Shown here: in pieces, positions 43,348 to 52,835 of the stretch
Numbering within the stretch: position 1 is the stretch's first letter
Layout of the letters: the number at the start of each line of letters is the position of its first letter
NCBI GenBank assembly: GCA_910575165.1
Contig: CAJTDS010000009.1
Location: 50,127 to 114,126, forward strand
Source of the DNA: Eggerthellaceae bacterium
Lineage (GTDB): Bacteria > Actinomycetota > Coriobacteriia > Coriobacteriales > Eggerthellaceae
DNA: 64,000 nucleotides
Reading direction: 5' to 3'
Program-made: the position numbers and the translations under genes
The notes under the pieces: model-generated
The model's database searches: none
Told to the model about the DNA's origin: nothing
The model's input: only the letters and a program-made list of their open reading frames with translations

Positions 43348-45017
43348 CGTTTCGCTACCCTGGTGCGGGCGAGCCGACCCTGGACGACGTGTGCCTGGAG
43401 GTGGGGCGGGGAAGCCTGCTGTGCCTTATGGGCCGAAGCGGCTGCGGAAAGACTACCCTGGTCAGGCAGCTGAAAACGCCGCTGGTACCCAAGGGCGCGC
43501 GCAGCGGGCGCGTGCTGTTCGATGGCGTCGACGTGGACGCTATGGACCTGCGCGACCAGGCTCGTCTTATCGGCTACGTAGGGCAGGACCCCGACTCGCA
43601 GCTGGTGTGCGATACCGTTGGGCGCGAGCTGGCCTTCGGTTTGGAGAACGTGGGCGCTCCGCGCGAAGAGGCCGCCGTGGCCGTGGCGGAAACGGCCAGC
43701 TACTTCGGGCTGCAGGAGCTGATGGACTGTCCGGTGGCCGAGCTTTCGGGCGGTCAGAAGCAGCTGGTGAACCTGGCTGCGGTGCTGGCGCTGCGGCCGC
43801 AGGTGCTGGTGCTCGACGAGCCCACGAGCCAGCTGGACCCGGTGGCCGCTGGGGAGTTCCTGGCCACCGTTCGGGCCGTAAACGACGATTTGGGGCTGAC
43901 GGTTATTCTGGTGGAGCAGCGTTTGGAGGCGGCTTTCGCCATGGCCGACCAGGTGGTTGTGATGGCGAACGGGCGCGTGGCGTTTCAGGGCAGCCCGGAG
44001 GAAGTCGCCGCTAGCCTGGGGAAATGCAATCACGAACTGTGCCGCTGCCTTCCCTCGGCTGCGCGCATCGCCCTTGCGCTTTCGGGCGGGACATTGCAGC
44101 CGTGCCCGCTGACTGTGCGCGAGGGACGGCGCTGGCTGGAAGGGCATCTGGGCGGTTGCCAGGCGCGGGCGTGCTCGGCGGCCGATCCCGCGGCTGGCAC
44201 GGCAGAGAGCGCGGGTTCGGCGAGGTCGGGTGCAGGAGAGCAGCCGGCCTGCCGTCCCGCCTTGCGGCTGCGCGATGTGTGGTTTCGCTACGGGCGCGAT
44301 TTGCCGGACGTGTTACGCGGCTTGTCGCTGACCGTGGAAGCGGGACAGCTGTTTGCACTGGTGGGCGGCAATGGGGCGGGGAAGTCCACGCTGCTTTCCC
44401 TGGCTTGCGGCCTGCGCACACCCTATCGCGGGCGCGTGGAGACGTTCGGGAACCGCTGCGCGCTTCTGCCCCAGGACCCGCAGGCGCTGTTCAGCTGGGA
44501 CAGTGTGGCCCAGGAGCTTGGCGACATGGTTGGGGCTGGCGTTGCGGGCGCGGCGAGCGCGGGTGGTGCGGGCGATTCCGCCATGACGACCGAAGAGGTG
44601 GCGGCCCTCTGCCATTTGAAGGGCCTGCTCGACCGGCATCCGCTTGATCTGTCCAGCGGCGAGCAGCAGCGGATCGCCCTGGCCAAGGCGCTGCTGGTAA
44701 ACCCGTCGGTGCTGCTGCTGGACGAGCCCACCAAGGGTCTTGACGCCCTGTTCAAGGCGGAGCTGGGCGCCTTGCTGCAACGGTTGGCCCAGCGGGGCCT
44801 TACCGTGGTGGCGGTCTCTCACGACGTGGAGTTCTGCGCCGAATGGGCCGACCGGGCGGCGCTGCTCTTCGACGGCGCCATCGTGGCCTCGGGCGCGCCC
44901 TCGCAGCTGTTCGCCGCCTCGGCGTTCTACACCACCGCCGCCAGCCGCATCGCCCGCGACGCGGTTCCGGGCGCCGTGACCGTGGAGGACGTGGTGAGCG
45001 CATGCCGAAGCCTGTAG
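43320..45017 (+). CDS. ECF transporter ATPase, two ABC domains fused
   Basis: A 565-residue protein carrying both A components in one chain. Domain 1 (about 1-235): Walker A GRSGCGKTT (Lys44), LSGGQKQ, LVLDEPTSQLDP. A poorly conserved linker of Ala/Gly/Ser (about 255-310) follows. Domain 2 (about 315-545): Walker A GGNGAGKST (Lys355), LSSGEQQ, LLLDEPTKGLD. The ATG at 43320 lies inside the T gene with CAGAAAGG upstream. Both halves keep catalytic motifs. It overlaps the S gene start by 16 bp. Confidence 0.92.
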   Translation: MALIAFQNLTFRYPGAGEPTLDDVCLEVGRGSLLCLMGRSGCGKTTLVRQLKTPLVPKGARSGRVLFDGVDVDAMDLRDQARLIGYVGQDPDSQLVCDTVGRELAFGLENVGAPREEAAVAVAETASYFGLQELMDCPVAELSGGQKQLVNLAAVLALRPQVLVLDEPTSQLDPVAAGEFLATVRAVNDDLGLTVILVEQRLEAAFAMADQVVVMANGRVAFQGSPEEVAASLGKCNHELCRCLPSAARIALALSGGTLQPCPLTVREGRRWLEGHLGGCQARACSAADPAAGTAESAGSARSGAGEQPACRPALRLRDVWFRYGRDLPDVLRGLSLTVEAGQLFALVGGNGAGKSTLLSLACGLRTPYRGRVETFGNRCALLPQDPQALFSWDSVAQELGDMVGAGVAGAASAGGAGDSAMTTEEVAALCHLKGLLDRHPLDLSSGEQQRIALAKALLVNPSVLLLDEPTKGLDALFKAELGALLQRLAQRGLTVVAVSHDVEFCAEWADRAALLFDGAIVASGAPSQLFAASAFYTTAASRIARDAVPGAVTVEDVVSACRSL

Positions 45018-45841
45018 AGCCGCCGGCGCCAGCGACACCGGCGGCTCAGCCCGAAGTGCTGCAGTCCTTGCCGCCGCGGCCGACGTTGCCGTCCGAGTCG
45101 CCCACGCCCATCGGTTGCCCTGGCCGTTCGCCGGCCCGCGCAACGCTTCTGGCCACCGCGGTCTCCATCCTGGGCGCGGTGGTTGCGGTGGTGGCGTGCG
45201 CTCTGGTGGGCGGGCGCAGCTACGTGGCGGGCAGCATCGCGGTGGTGCTCTGCTCCCTGGTGCCGTTTTTGGTGCGCTTCGAAAGCCGCAGGTTACAAGC
45301 CCGCGAGCTGGTCACCGTGGCGGTTATGGCCGCGCTTGCCGTGGCGTCGCGGGCGGCGTTCGCCTGGGCTCCCGGCTTCAAGCCCATCTTCGCCGTCATC
45401 ATGGTGGCCGGGGTGGCGCTGGGGCCGTCGTCGGGCTTCTTCGTGGGGGCGGTGTCGGCGTTGGCCAGCAATTTCCTGTTCGGGCAGGGACCGTGGACTC
45501 CGTGGCAGATGCTTGGCTACGGTTTGTGCGGCTTCGTGTTCGGCCTGCTGGGGCGCGCGGGCATTCTGCCGCAGGGCCGCTGGTCGGCGAAGGCGAAGGC
45601 CCTGGCATGCGTCCTGGGATTTCTCACGGTGTTCGCACTGTGCGGGCCGGTGTTGGACACCAGCTCGCTCTTCTTTTTGCTCTCCCGCATCACGCCCGAG
45701 GGCGTGGCCGCCGTGTACCTGGCCGGCGCCCCCGTGAACGCCATCCACGGCGCCGCCACTGCCGCAACGCTGTTCCTGATAGCGAATCCCCTGCTGGGAA
45801 AGCTGCAACGCCTCCGCGAGAAGTACGGTGTGGGGGAGTAG
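45002..45841 (+). CDS. ECF transporter S component, substrate unknown
   Basis: A 279-residue membrane protein and the substrate-binding subunit of the transporter. A proline-rich cytoplasmic N-terminus (about 1-45) leads into about seven hydrophobic helices. AVASRAAFAWAPGFKPIFAV and GPSSGFFVGAVSALASNFLFGQGPWTPWQMLGYG match the S-component pattern seen in cobalamin/queuosine-type importers, but no diagnostic ligand motif was recognised and no riboswitch lies upstream. The ATG at 45002 has GGAGGAC upstream. Confidence 0.82.
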   Translation: MPKPVEPPAPATPAAQPEVLQSLPPRPTLPSESPTPIGCPGRSPARATLLATAVSILGAVVAVVACALVGGRSYVAGSIAVVLCSLVPFLVRFESRRLQARELVTVAVMAALAVASRAAFAWAPGFKPIFAVIMVAGVALGPSSGFFVGAVSALASNFLFGQGPWTPWQMLGYGLCGFVFGLLGRAGILPQGRWSAKAKALACVLGFLTVFALCGPVLDTSSLFFLLSRITPEGVAAVYLAGAPVNAIHGAATAATLFLIANPLLGKLQRLREKYGVGE

Positions 45842-46401
45842 GGGGCAGCTCGAGCGAACGGTCCTAGCCGTTTCGTCGAGCTCGGGTGAGCGGTCGCTCT
45901 GTCGCCGGCAGGATTCAAGAGCGCATTGCAGCTGATGGGATGCGAAGCGGCCCCGCCGCCACACTCGGTCGGAGTCGCGTCCCAACGGCGCCTGGTTGGC
46001 GCGAGGTGCAAGCAGCTTGGCGTCGAATTCGGTCGGACGCCCCGCCGCAAGGCGCAATTAGCCTCGCCCAATGTGCTGCGCAGGGCCGTTCGCATCTTCT
46101 TCTGTGCAAGGTGCCTTTCTTGGGTAAAAGAAACCAAGCCAGACTAAAGAAAATAAACCAGGCTAAAGAAACTAATCGCCTCTCGTGGCTTGAGATTCCA
46201 CGGCAATCTCTGCTTTGCGCTTCCTTGTCTGCGCGAGTTTCTTCCCGAATATCTCGGGTGGCAGCCGATTTCCGCGGCGCTGGGCCCTGGGTTTTCGCTG
46301 GGGACTTTTGCTTACCTTGTTGCTGCTGTTTTGCTCGTGGTACCATCGATGGTCATTGCTTGTATGGGCTACAGCGGGGAAGGTTCGGGGTAGGAAGCAT
46401 C
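45842..46401. other. noncoding region with an A-rich patch
   Basis: 560 bp with no supportable gene, though the following reading frame is open through it. An A-rich stretch (about 46120-46185) has three AAAGAAA-type units (TAAAAGAAACC, CTAAAGAAAA, CTAAAGAAACT) at 24- to 28-bp spacing, unlike the GC-rich surroundings. It may be regulatory. Confidence 0.5.
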
Positions 46402-48918
46402 GTGGACGACGGGGGCATCATGCTGTGGGTGGCAGGGTTCGCGCTGGTGGCGGCCCTGTTCGTTCCGGGGTATCTGCTAGTTCGCGCTTTCGGCGCGTCG
46501 CGGTTGGCGGCGTTTTCGTGCGCGCCCGCGGTCATGGTGGGGCTTTACGTGGTGCTGGGCATTGCCCTGGGTACCGCCGGGGTGTTCACCACGGGGCCGG
46601 TGCTGGTCGGATGTGCGCTGGTGCTGGCGATAGCGATTCGCGGCATAACTTACCTGGTGCGTCGCCGCAGCTCGCGCAAGACGTTCCGGTCGGTGGCGCT
46701 GCCGTGCGAGCAGACTGCGCTGCAGGTGGCTGAGCAGGCGTGCGCTCCCAACGTGCTTCGCCGTGCAGGAGACTGGGTGGTTCTGGCGCTGTACCTGGTG
46801 CTTGGCGTTGGGGTTGCCGCCTTTATGACCGCGTCCTGCCTGACGTCTCCCGAATCCATCGTGCAGGAGTACGACAACGTGCATCATCTGGGCGTTGCGC
46901 GGGCGTTTCTGCAGTCGGGCCTGTGGTCGCCCTTCGCGGCGAACCTGTACAGCACCTCTGATGCGGCGGCGTTCAACCCGCTGCCGCTGGGCGGTTTCTA
47001 CCCGACGGCATGGTCGATGCTCGCTGCCCTTGCAGCCAGCTTGACAGGCTGCAGCGTTCCCGTGGCGGCGAATGCGCTGAACTGCGCCGTCGCGGGCGTC
47101 CTGTACCCGGTAAGCCTCTTCTTCCTGATGCGGGTGCTGTTTCCGGCTCGCCGCGACGTGGTTGCTGCTGGTTCGGTGGTGATGCTGGCCTCCACGCAGT
47201 TTCCCTGGGCGCTCATGATTTTCGGGCCGCTGTACCCCAACATGCTGGCCTACGCCCTTATGCCCGCGGTGGCGGCTTGCTTCATCTGCTGGCTGGGCCC
47301 CGTGCGGACCTTCGGACGGAAAGGCGGCGCCGCCGAATCCGCGGCCGCTTGCTATCCGCTTGCCCGCCCCGCCGCTCACGGTCGATGGTTCGCCCTTGTG
47401 CTCGCAGGCATGGTGACCTGCGTGTTCGCTCAGCCAAACGCCGTGTTCTCCCTGGGCGTGTTCCTGGTCCCCTACATTGTGGCGAAGGCCTACGGCCATG
47501 GCCGTAGGCGCGCAATGGCCCGTACGGCGTTGGAATCTGGCGCAACCGTATTTCCCGCGTCGGCTGCATCCGCCGCACCCGTCGTGTCAGCCGCGGGCGC
47601 CGCCGCCTCTGCCGCAACGAGTATCTTGCCGGCTGCACCCGCCACACCCGACGCGCCCGCCGCGCCCGACGCAGGGGGCGTTTCGCCGACCGCGCCCGAC
47701 GCACCCGCCGCAGCGGGCGTCCCGCGCATCCACGCTGGCCGCGCGGCAGGGCTTCGGTGGGCGCTGGCAGCGTGCGTGCTGATAGCGCTCGCATGGATTG
47801 CGGTCTTCAGTGTCCCTCTGGTGCAGGCGGTCGCCGGTTTCACCTGGGCCGCTACCAAGACGCTTCTCCAGGCGCTTCGTGAGTCGGGCCTGTTCATGTT
47901 CCGCTTCGCATCGCTGAACGTAGCCCTTACCGCGTGTTTGTGGCTGGGCATCGCGTGGACGCTCAAGCATCGCCGCTGGCTGTGGGTGAGCTGCTCGTTC
48001 GTGTCGCTTTCGGCGCTCTACGTGGCGGCCCAAACTGTCGACGGCCCGGTGAAGGCACTGCTCACGGGCTTTTGGTACACCGATTCGCTGCGGTTGGCCG
48101 CCGCGGCGGTCGTCTTCGCCATGCCTCTTGTGGCCATGGGCTTCGCCGCGCTCGCCCGCCTGCTAGCCCGTTTGCTCGCGCACTTGCTCGCGCGCCCGCT
48201 CGCCCGTCTTTCTCGCCCGGAATCGCCGGACCAAGCCCATGGGGACGCCCGCAAAATCGGCAGTTTCACGCAAAAAAATGCACGAACCTGCCGATTTTGC
48301 GGGCTACGCGCTTCCGTCGGCGCTATGCTGGCGGCGCTCTTCCTGGTCGCGAGCTTCGGCCCGTCGGTCCCTGTCAGTCTGGGGCCGCTCGGCCACCTGG
48401 GGCCCGATGACGAGTGGATGCAGCCCAGCACGGGCATGGGGGCGGTGGTGGGCTCGCTCGCGTCCATGACCGACGGCGCCGTAAGCCCGAAGCTGACGGA
48501 CGACGAGCGCGAGTTCATCCGCCAGGTCCAGCAGATCGTGCCCGCCGGCGAGCCCATTGCCAACCTGCCCTTCGACGGGAGCGCCTGGGCCTTCGGAGCC
48601 ATGGGGCTGAACGACTACTACCGCTACATCGGCACCTACGGGGTGGAGGGCGAGACGCCGGAAAGCCGCCTGGTGCGCCAGCATCTGGACGAGTACGCCT
48701 CCAACGCCGACGTGCGCGCGGCTGCGGACAAGCTGGGCATTCGCTACGTGCTGCAGCTCGACCAGGGCGCACCCGTCCCCGGACCCCAGGACGCCGCGTT
48801 CCTGCATGCTGTAGGCGACGGCTTCGACTGGAGCGGCCTGACCGACATCACCGACGATACCCCCGGCTTCACCCCGGTGCTCTTCCAGGGCGACATGCGC
48901 CTCTACAAGATCGGCTAG
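46402..48918 (+). CDS. large multi-pass membrane protein (DUF6541-like)
   Basis: An 838-residue integral membrane protein, probably with 14 or more helices and a C-terminal soluble domain (about 665-838). HLGVARAFLQSGLWSPFAANLY and GGFYPTAWSMLAAL, with an Asp/Tyr-rich external loop before them, resemble the DUF6541 group of glycosyltransferase-like envelope proteins. Two insertions look foreign: an Ala/Pro-rich stretch (about 375-445) with APDAPAA repeats, and the piece encoded by a 17-bp inverted repeat (about 616-634). GTG at 46402 was chosen for its GTAGGAAGC site; ATG at 46420 is an alternative. Role in cell-envelope glycan synthesis is inference. Confidence 0.7.
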   Translation: MDDGGIMLWVAGFALVAALFVPGYLLVRAFGASRLAAFSCAPAVMVGLYVVLGIALGTAGVFTTGPVLVGCALVLAIAIRGITYLVRRRSSRKTFRSVALPCEQTALQVAEQACAPNVLRRAGDWVVLALYLVLGVGVAAFMTASCLTSPESIVQEYDNVHHLGVARAFLQSGLWSPFAANLYSTSDAAAFNPLPLGGFYPTAWSMLAALAASLTGCSVPVAANALNCAVAGVLYPVSLFFLMRVLFPARRDVVAAGSVVMLASTQFPWALMIFGPLYPNMLAYALMPAVAACFICWLGPVRTFGRKGGAAESAAACYPLARPAAHGRWFALVLAGMVTCVFAQPNAVFSLGVFLVPYIVAKAYGHGRRRAMARTALESGATVFPASAASAAPVVSAAGAAASAATSILPAAPATPDAPAAPDAGGVSPTAPDAPAAAGVPRIHAGRAAGLRWALAACVLIALAWIAVFSVPLVQAVAGFTWAATKTLLQALRESGLFMFRFASLNVALTACLWLGIAWTLKHRRWLWVSCSFVSLSALYVAAQTVDGPVKALLTGFWYTDSLRLAAAAVVFAMPLVAMGFAALARLLARLLAHLLARPLARLSRPESPDQAHGDARKIGSFTQKNARTCRFCGLRASVGAMLAALFLVASFGPSVPVSLGPLGHLGPDDEWMQPSTGMGAVVGSLASMTDGAVSPKLTDDEREFIRQVQQIVPAGEPIANLPFDGSAWAFGAMGLNDYYRYIGTYGVEGETPESRLVRQHLDEYASNADVRAAADKLGIRYVLQLDQGAPVPGPQDAAFLHAVGDGFDWSGLTDITDDTPGFTPVLFQGDMRLYKIG
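48247..48304. repeat. 17-bp perfect inverted repeat inside the membrane protein gene
   Basis: GCCCGCAAAATCGGCAG and its exact complement flank a 24-nt A-rich loop. The 58-bp unit stays in frame and adds about 19 residues (ARKIGSFTQKNARTCRFCGL) that do not resemble the surrounding membrane protein. Confidence 0.85.
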
Positions 48919-48940
48919 GGCCCTTCGCCGCCTGCGCGAG

Positions 48941-50401
48941 CTATTCGGCGTCGTTGCCGCGGCCGTTCTGGAAATCGCTGACCGCCTTAAGCAGCTCGTC
49001 GCGGGAGGTCACGCCCACTTTCCGGTAGATATGGCGCGTGTGGGTGCGCACGGTGTTGTCGGAGATCACCAGCGTCTGCGAGATGAACGTGGAGCTGTGC
49101 CCGCGTCCCAGGTATTCCATGATCTCCTGCTCGCGTTGGGACAGCCCGTGGGTCTCGGCGAAAAGCCGCCAGTCGACCGGGAGGTTCCGGGGAAGGGGCG
49201 TCTGGTCGCTTTGCTGGTCTTTCACCAGCCGTTGCCAATGCTGCACCGCAGGTGAGAGCGCCAAATAGGCGAAATAGGCGATCCAGGTGACAAGCATGAA
49301 CACGCGCGCGTCGCCGTCCCACGCCTTCACTAGTTCCCAAAGCGCCATTCCCGCCAGGGCCGCCAAGCCGTAGCTGGCGTAGACGAAGGCGACCGTGAAA
49401 ACCGCCGGAAGCTCCCCGGCTCGCAGGATGGCCACCAGGTGGCTGAGGGCAAGGATCGTCACCGACCCGTACAGGGCGAAGAACAGCACGTCGAAAGCTT
49501 CCGGGGCAAGGGCGCCCTCATCCGAGAGCATGCGGGCGCCGAACATGAGCAGCACCATAGCAGGCAGCATGACCCGGTAGACGAACGGGAGGACGGGCCT
49601 GTCGAAGCGCTGGGTGATCAGGAACAGAAAGATTGCCACCGCAACGCAGAACCCGGCTGCCTCGACGGGGAGATTGAGCAGCGTGAGCGAGTCGATTCCC
49701 ATGATGGCGTCGGTGAACGCAAGGATGACCAGGCCGTAGGTGGGGGCATGGATGGCCCGCGCGATTCTGCGGACGTCGTCAATCTTGAGGGTGGGTGTGC
49801 CGTCCTGGTCCTCGGTCAGTTTTGGCGGTGCGCCGGATTCGGCGTGGCGGACAAGCGGCACAATGGAGGCCGCAAAGCTCAAGACGACGAAAAGGCCCAG
49901 GCCCACGGGCGCAGCAAGCTGGGCGAAGGCGAAGCCCGCAAGAACGGCCATCCCCAAGGAGACGGCGATGTAGAAGAAGGTAGAGCGCAGCCCCAGCTGC
50001 CGATAGGCCAGGCCCCAGCCCAGATACAGCGAGAAGCCGCCGATTCCCTGGAGCACGCCGGCAGCCGCCACCAGGGCGATGTGGGGCGCCTCCGAAACCG
50101 CGGCGACAGCGAAGCAGAGGCTTCCGGCCACGTAGGAGATGCTCCCCGCCATTCGCGTGTGGGGGCCGCCGAGCTGCCGTTTGCGCCCGTGAACCGCAAT
50201 CGCCGCTATGCCCGCGACAACCATGGCGGCGCAGCCGATGAAGCTCAAGGCCACGGCGAAATGCGCGGTCTGACCCAGGGTGGCGACGAAGGCGAAACAG
50301 GGGACGTAGAGCAGCGACGTTGCCAGCAGTGCGGCAAGCCCGAACGGCCATGCGCCCTTCCAGAGCCTCTTCTTCGAAGCCTCGTTTTCCTTGTGCGCCA
50401 T
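48941..50401 (-). CDS. membrane-spanning LuxR-family regulator
   Basis: A 486-residue regulator with about twelve hydrophobic segments and a C-terminal LuxR helix-turn-helix (about 425-475; LSQREQEIMEYLGRGHSSTFIS, NTVRTHTRHIYRKVGVTSRD). The ATG at 50401 has AAGGAG upstream; the frame continues 48 codons further without support. It is divergent from the Tat-exported flavin reductase at 50737, the standard arrangement of regulator and target in these organisms. A 6-6-6 dyad lies in the shared promoter region. Confidence 0.87.
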   Translation of the reverse strand: MAHKENEASKKRLWKGAWPFGLAALLATSLLYVPCFAFVATLGQTAHFAVALSFIGCAAMVVAGIAAIAVHGRKRQLGGPHTRMAGSISYVAGSLCFAVAAVSEAPHIALVAAAGVLQGIGGFSLYLGWGLAYRQLGLRSTFFYIAVSLGMAVLAGFAFAQLAAPVGLGLFVVLSFAASIVPLVRHAESGAPPKLTEDQDGTPTLKIDDVRRIARAIHAPTYGLVILAFTDAIMGIDSLTLLNLPVEAAGFCVAVAIFLFLITQRFDRPVLPFVYRVMLPAMVLLMFGARMLSDEGALAPEAFDVLFFALYGSVTILALSHLVAILRAGELPAVFTVAFVYASYGLAALAGMALWELVKAWDGDARVFMLVTWIAYFAYLALSPAVQHWQRLVKDQQSDQTPLPRNLPVDWRLFAETHGLSQREQEIMEYLGRGHSSTFISQTLVISDNTVRTHTRHIYRKVGVTSRDELLKAVSDFQNGRGNDAE

Positions 50402-50736
50402 GGGCGGAACGCTCCTTGTTCTCCCGCGGTTCCCTCCGATACGCTGCCGCGGGCTTCTGTAAGCATAGCATTGGTCGCTGCGGGCAGCGTCGGCGATACT
50501 TCCGAGTCCTATGCCGTTGGCAAAGTAAAACATCAAAATCACCAATCGCGGTGATAGGGCTGCGGCGAAGTTCGCGCATTCCGGTGATTCCCCGCGTCGC
50601 CATCGGCGGACATCATAGCCGAGTGCGGTTCACCGTGTAGGGGCGCAGAGGGAAGGCGGGGCGATGAGGCTTCGCGGGGCGCCAGCGGACGGCCGCATGC
50701 ACGTTTCGGGAACGATCAAGGAGAAAGGGACCTCTT
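50402..50736. promoter_or_regulatory. divergent promoter region with a LuxR-type dyad
   Basis: 335 bp between the regulator and the reductase. ATCACC-N6-GGTGAT at 50538-50555 is a perfect dyad, and a further GGTGAT half-site lies at 50583-50588, 33 bp on. These are candidate sites for the LuxR protein. No gene is supported in the region. Confidence 0.55.
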
Positions 50737-52509
50737 ATGACCGAATCTTCTATCAGCCGCCGCAGCCTGTTCAAGATGGGCGGCCTTGCGGCTGCTGGCA
50801 TCGCGGCGGGGGCCACGCTGGGCGCGTGCTCGCCTGCGGGCGGCTCCGACGACAAGGGCGCCGCAACCGACGCCACCACCGCCCAGGCTGCCACCGGCAC
50901 CCCGGCGGGCGGCAGTACCGCTGCCTCCAGCTGGCGCACACCGCCGGCCGAGGTGACCGACTTCGTGAACGAGTACGACTACGAAGTGGTGTGCGTGGGC
51001 CACGGTTACGCCGGCATGTGCGCCTGCCGCGAGCTGGCGGAGTCCGGCAAGAAGGTGGCGCTCATCGAGGTGCAGGCCGAGGACACCTACACCGCCACCG
51101 GCAACGAGAGCGCCGCGCTCAACTCCAAGCTGCTTGACCGCTTCGACATCCCCCATGTGGACCCGGTGGAGTACTACCAGAACTGGATGGCCATGACCCA
51201 GAACTATCCCAACGGCGAACTGGTCATGAAGTTCTGCCAGAACATGGGCGAGGCGAACGACTGGTACTACTCGGTGCTCTCCGAGGATGAGCTGGCCACC
51301 ATGACCTCCCACGGCTGGCCGAGCACTGAGCATCGTCTGACCGCGGTCGGCCCCTTCAAGTTCTATCCGGGCACCGCCACCTTCGAGGCCGAGGGCGTGA
51401 AACAGACCCAGATCCTCACCCACAACCGCGAAGCTGCTAAGGCCCTGGGCGCCGACTTCTACTTTGAGACCGAGGCTCAGTACCTGGTCATGGACAACGG
51501 TGCCGTAGCGGGCCTGGTGGCCTCCACGCCCGAGGGCAACGTCAAGTTCAACTGCAAGGCCGTTGTGGTGGCCACCGGTGGCTTCTGCAACAACAATGAG
51601 ATGCTGGCCGACCTGATCCCCGACATGATCGGCAACTTCGTGGAGGGCGAGGAAGTGGCTCCCGAGGGAGGCAATGGCATCTCCTTCGGCCGCGGCATCC
51701 AGATGGCCTACTGGGCCGGTGCTCGCCTGGAGCAGATCTCCATCCCCACCATGAACGGCAAGCACCTCGACCCGCCCACCAACCGCACCAACGTGCCTCA
51801 GGCGGTGTGGCTGGACAGCAACGGCAAGCGCTTCTGCAACGAGTTCTTCCCGGCCGTCGAGCACCGCGGCGTGCCCACGATTTATCGCGAGCGCCAGGAC
51901 ATCCACTGCGTCTTCGACAGCGACATCCTCACCTACCTGGAGTACTGCGTGCCCCAGCATGGCACGTTCAACCCCACGGAAAGCGCGCTGGAGGGCGTGG
52001 CGAAGTCCATGGAGGTGGCCCGCGCCAAGTTCGAGGGCACCTACGACGAGAGCAAGGCCGAGGAGTTCCGCGCCCAGGTGAACGTGACCGCCTGCGCCGA
52101 CACCCTTGAGGGCCTGGCCGAGCAGATCGGGCTCACGGGCGAGGCGGCCAAGAACTTCGTCGCTTCCGTGGAGCGCTACAACGAGTTCTGCAAGACCGGC
52201 GTCGACACCGAGTTCGGGCGCTACAAGGAGACGCTGTTCCCCGTGGTGAACCCGCCGTTCTACGCCGCTACGGGCACGTCGAACATGGGCAAGATCATGT
52301 GCACCGTGGGCGGCATCATCACCGACGGCGAGCAGAACGCCCTGGATGCCAACTTCCGCCCGATCCCCGGCCTGTACGTGTCGGGCAACGACTGCGGGCG
52401 CCGCTTCGGCAACGAGTACTTCACGCCTACTCCTGGTGTGAGCCTGGGCATGGCCATCACCCTCGGACGCGAGTGCGGTCGCTCGGTGAAGGCGTTCTTG
52501 GAGGCGTAG
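50737..52509 (+). CDS. Tat-exported FAD-dependent reductase (fumarate reductase flavoprotein family)
   Basis: A 590-residue exported flavoenzyme. The twin-arginine signal (SRRSLFKMGG, Arg8-Arg9) ends in lipobox LGAC (Cys31), followed by a Thr/Ala/Gly-rich linker to about 65. The FAD-binding fold starts at VVCVGHGYAGM (about 84-94), continues with VVVATGGF near 283, and ends with GLYVSGNDCGRRFGNEY and PGVSLGMAITLGRECG. There is no FMN_bind domain, so a separate flavin or haem donor must deliver electrons. AGGAGAAAGGGA precedes the ATG. It may act on an aromatic or unsaturated acceptor; the substrate is unknown. Confidence 0.9.
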   Translation: MTESSISRRSLFKMGGLAAAGIAAGATLGACSPAGGSDDKGAATDATTAQAATGTPAGGSTAASSWRTPPAEVTDFVNEYDYEVVCVGHGYAGMCACRELAESGKKVALIEVQAEDTYTATGNESAALNSKLLDRFDIPHVDPVEYYQNWMAMTQNYPNGELVMKFCQNMGEANDWYYSVLSEDELATMTSHGWPSTEHRLTAVGPFKFYPGTATFEAEGVKQTQILTHNREAAKALGADFYFETEAQYLVMDNGAVAGLVASTPEGNVKFNCKAVVVATGGFCNNNEMLADLIPDMIGNFVEGEEVAPEGGNGISFGRGIQMAYWAGARLEQISIPTMNGKHLDPPTNRTNVPQAVWLDSNGKRFCNEFFPAVEHRGVPTIYRERQDIHCVFDSDILTYLEYCVPQHGTFNPTESALEGVAKSMEVARAKFEGTYDESKAEEFRAQVNVTACADTLEGLAEQIGLTGEAAKNFVASVERYNEFCKTGVDTEFGRYKETLFPVVNPPFYAATGTSNMGKIMCTVGGIITDGEQNALDANFRPIPGLYVSGNDCGRRFGNEYFTPTPGVSLGMAITLGRECGRSVKAFLEA

Positions 52510-52582
52510 CCCGGCGCCGCTGAGATTCGGCGGCTCCGACAGCCTCGGCAGCCGCAGCAGCTCCCGCATCTCCAGCGGCTAG

Positions 52583-52620
52583 GAAGCGGGCCCGCCAGCG
52601 CAGGTTGGCGGGCCCGCTTC
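52583..52620 (+). terminator. terminator of the flavin reductase gene
   Basis: A 15-bp perfect stem (GAAGCGGGCCCGCCA and complement) with an 8-nt loop; no long T run follows. Confidence 0.75.
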
Positions 52621-52835
52621 GCATTGGTGCCATCGCCAACTGTTAGCGCCGCGCTGGGGTTGGGGGCACGCAAGTGCGAACGGTGCGGCGCGGCCGTGGC
52701 GGCATCGCAGAACCGATTTGCGGCGATGCGGGGGTGCGGGCCTACGCGGTTGTGGGTAAACGGTGCATTTCGGCAAGCCTTGCAACAGCGAAAAACGTAC
52801 CGCGAGGCATGGGTTGCGACGAGTAGAATGACCCC

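Noticed and set aside
45886..46401. 172-codon N-terminal extension of the large membrane protein
   Set aside because: Sequence is unlike a signal or membrane region, includes the A-rich patch, and a good ribosome site lies at 46402.
49439..50554. 371-codon plus-strand frame
   Set aside because: Antisense of the LuxR gene at 48941; biased composition and no ribosome site.
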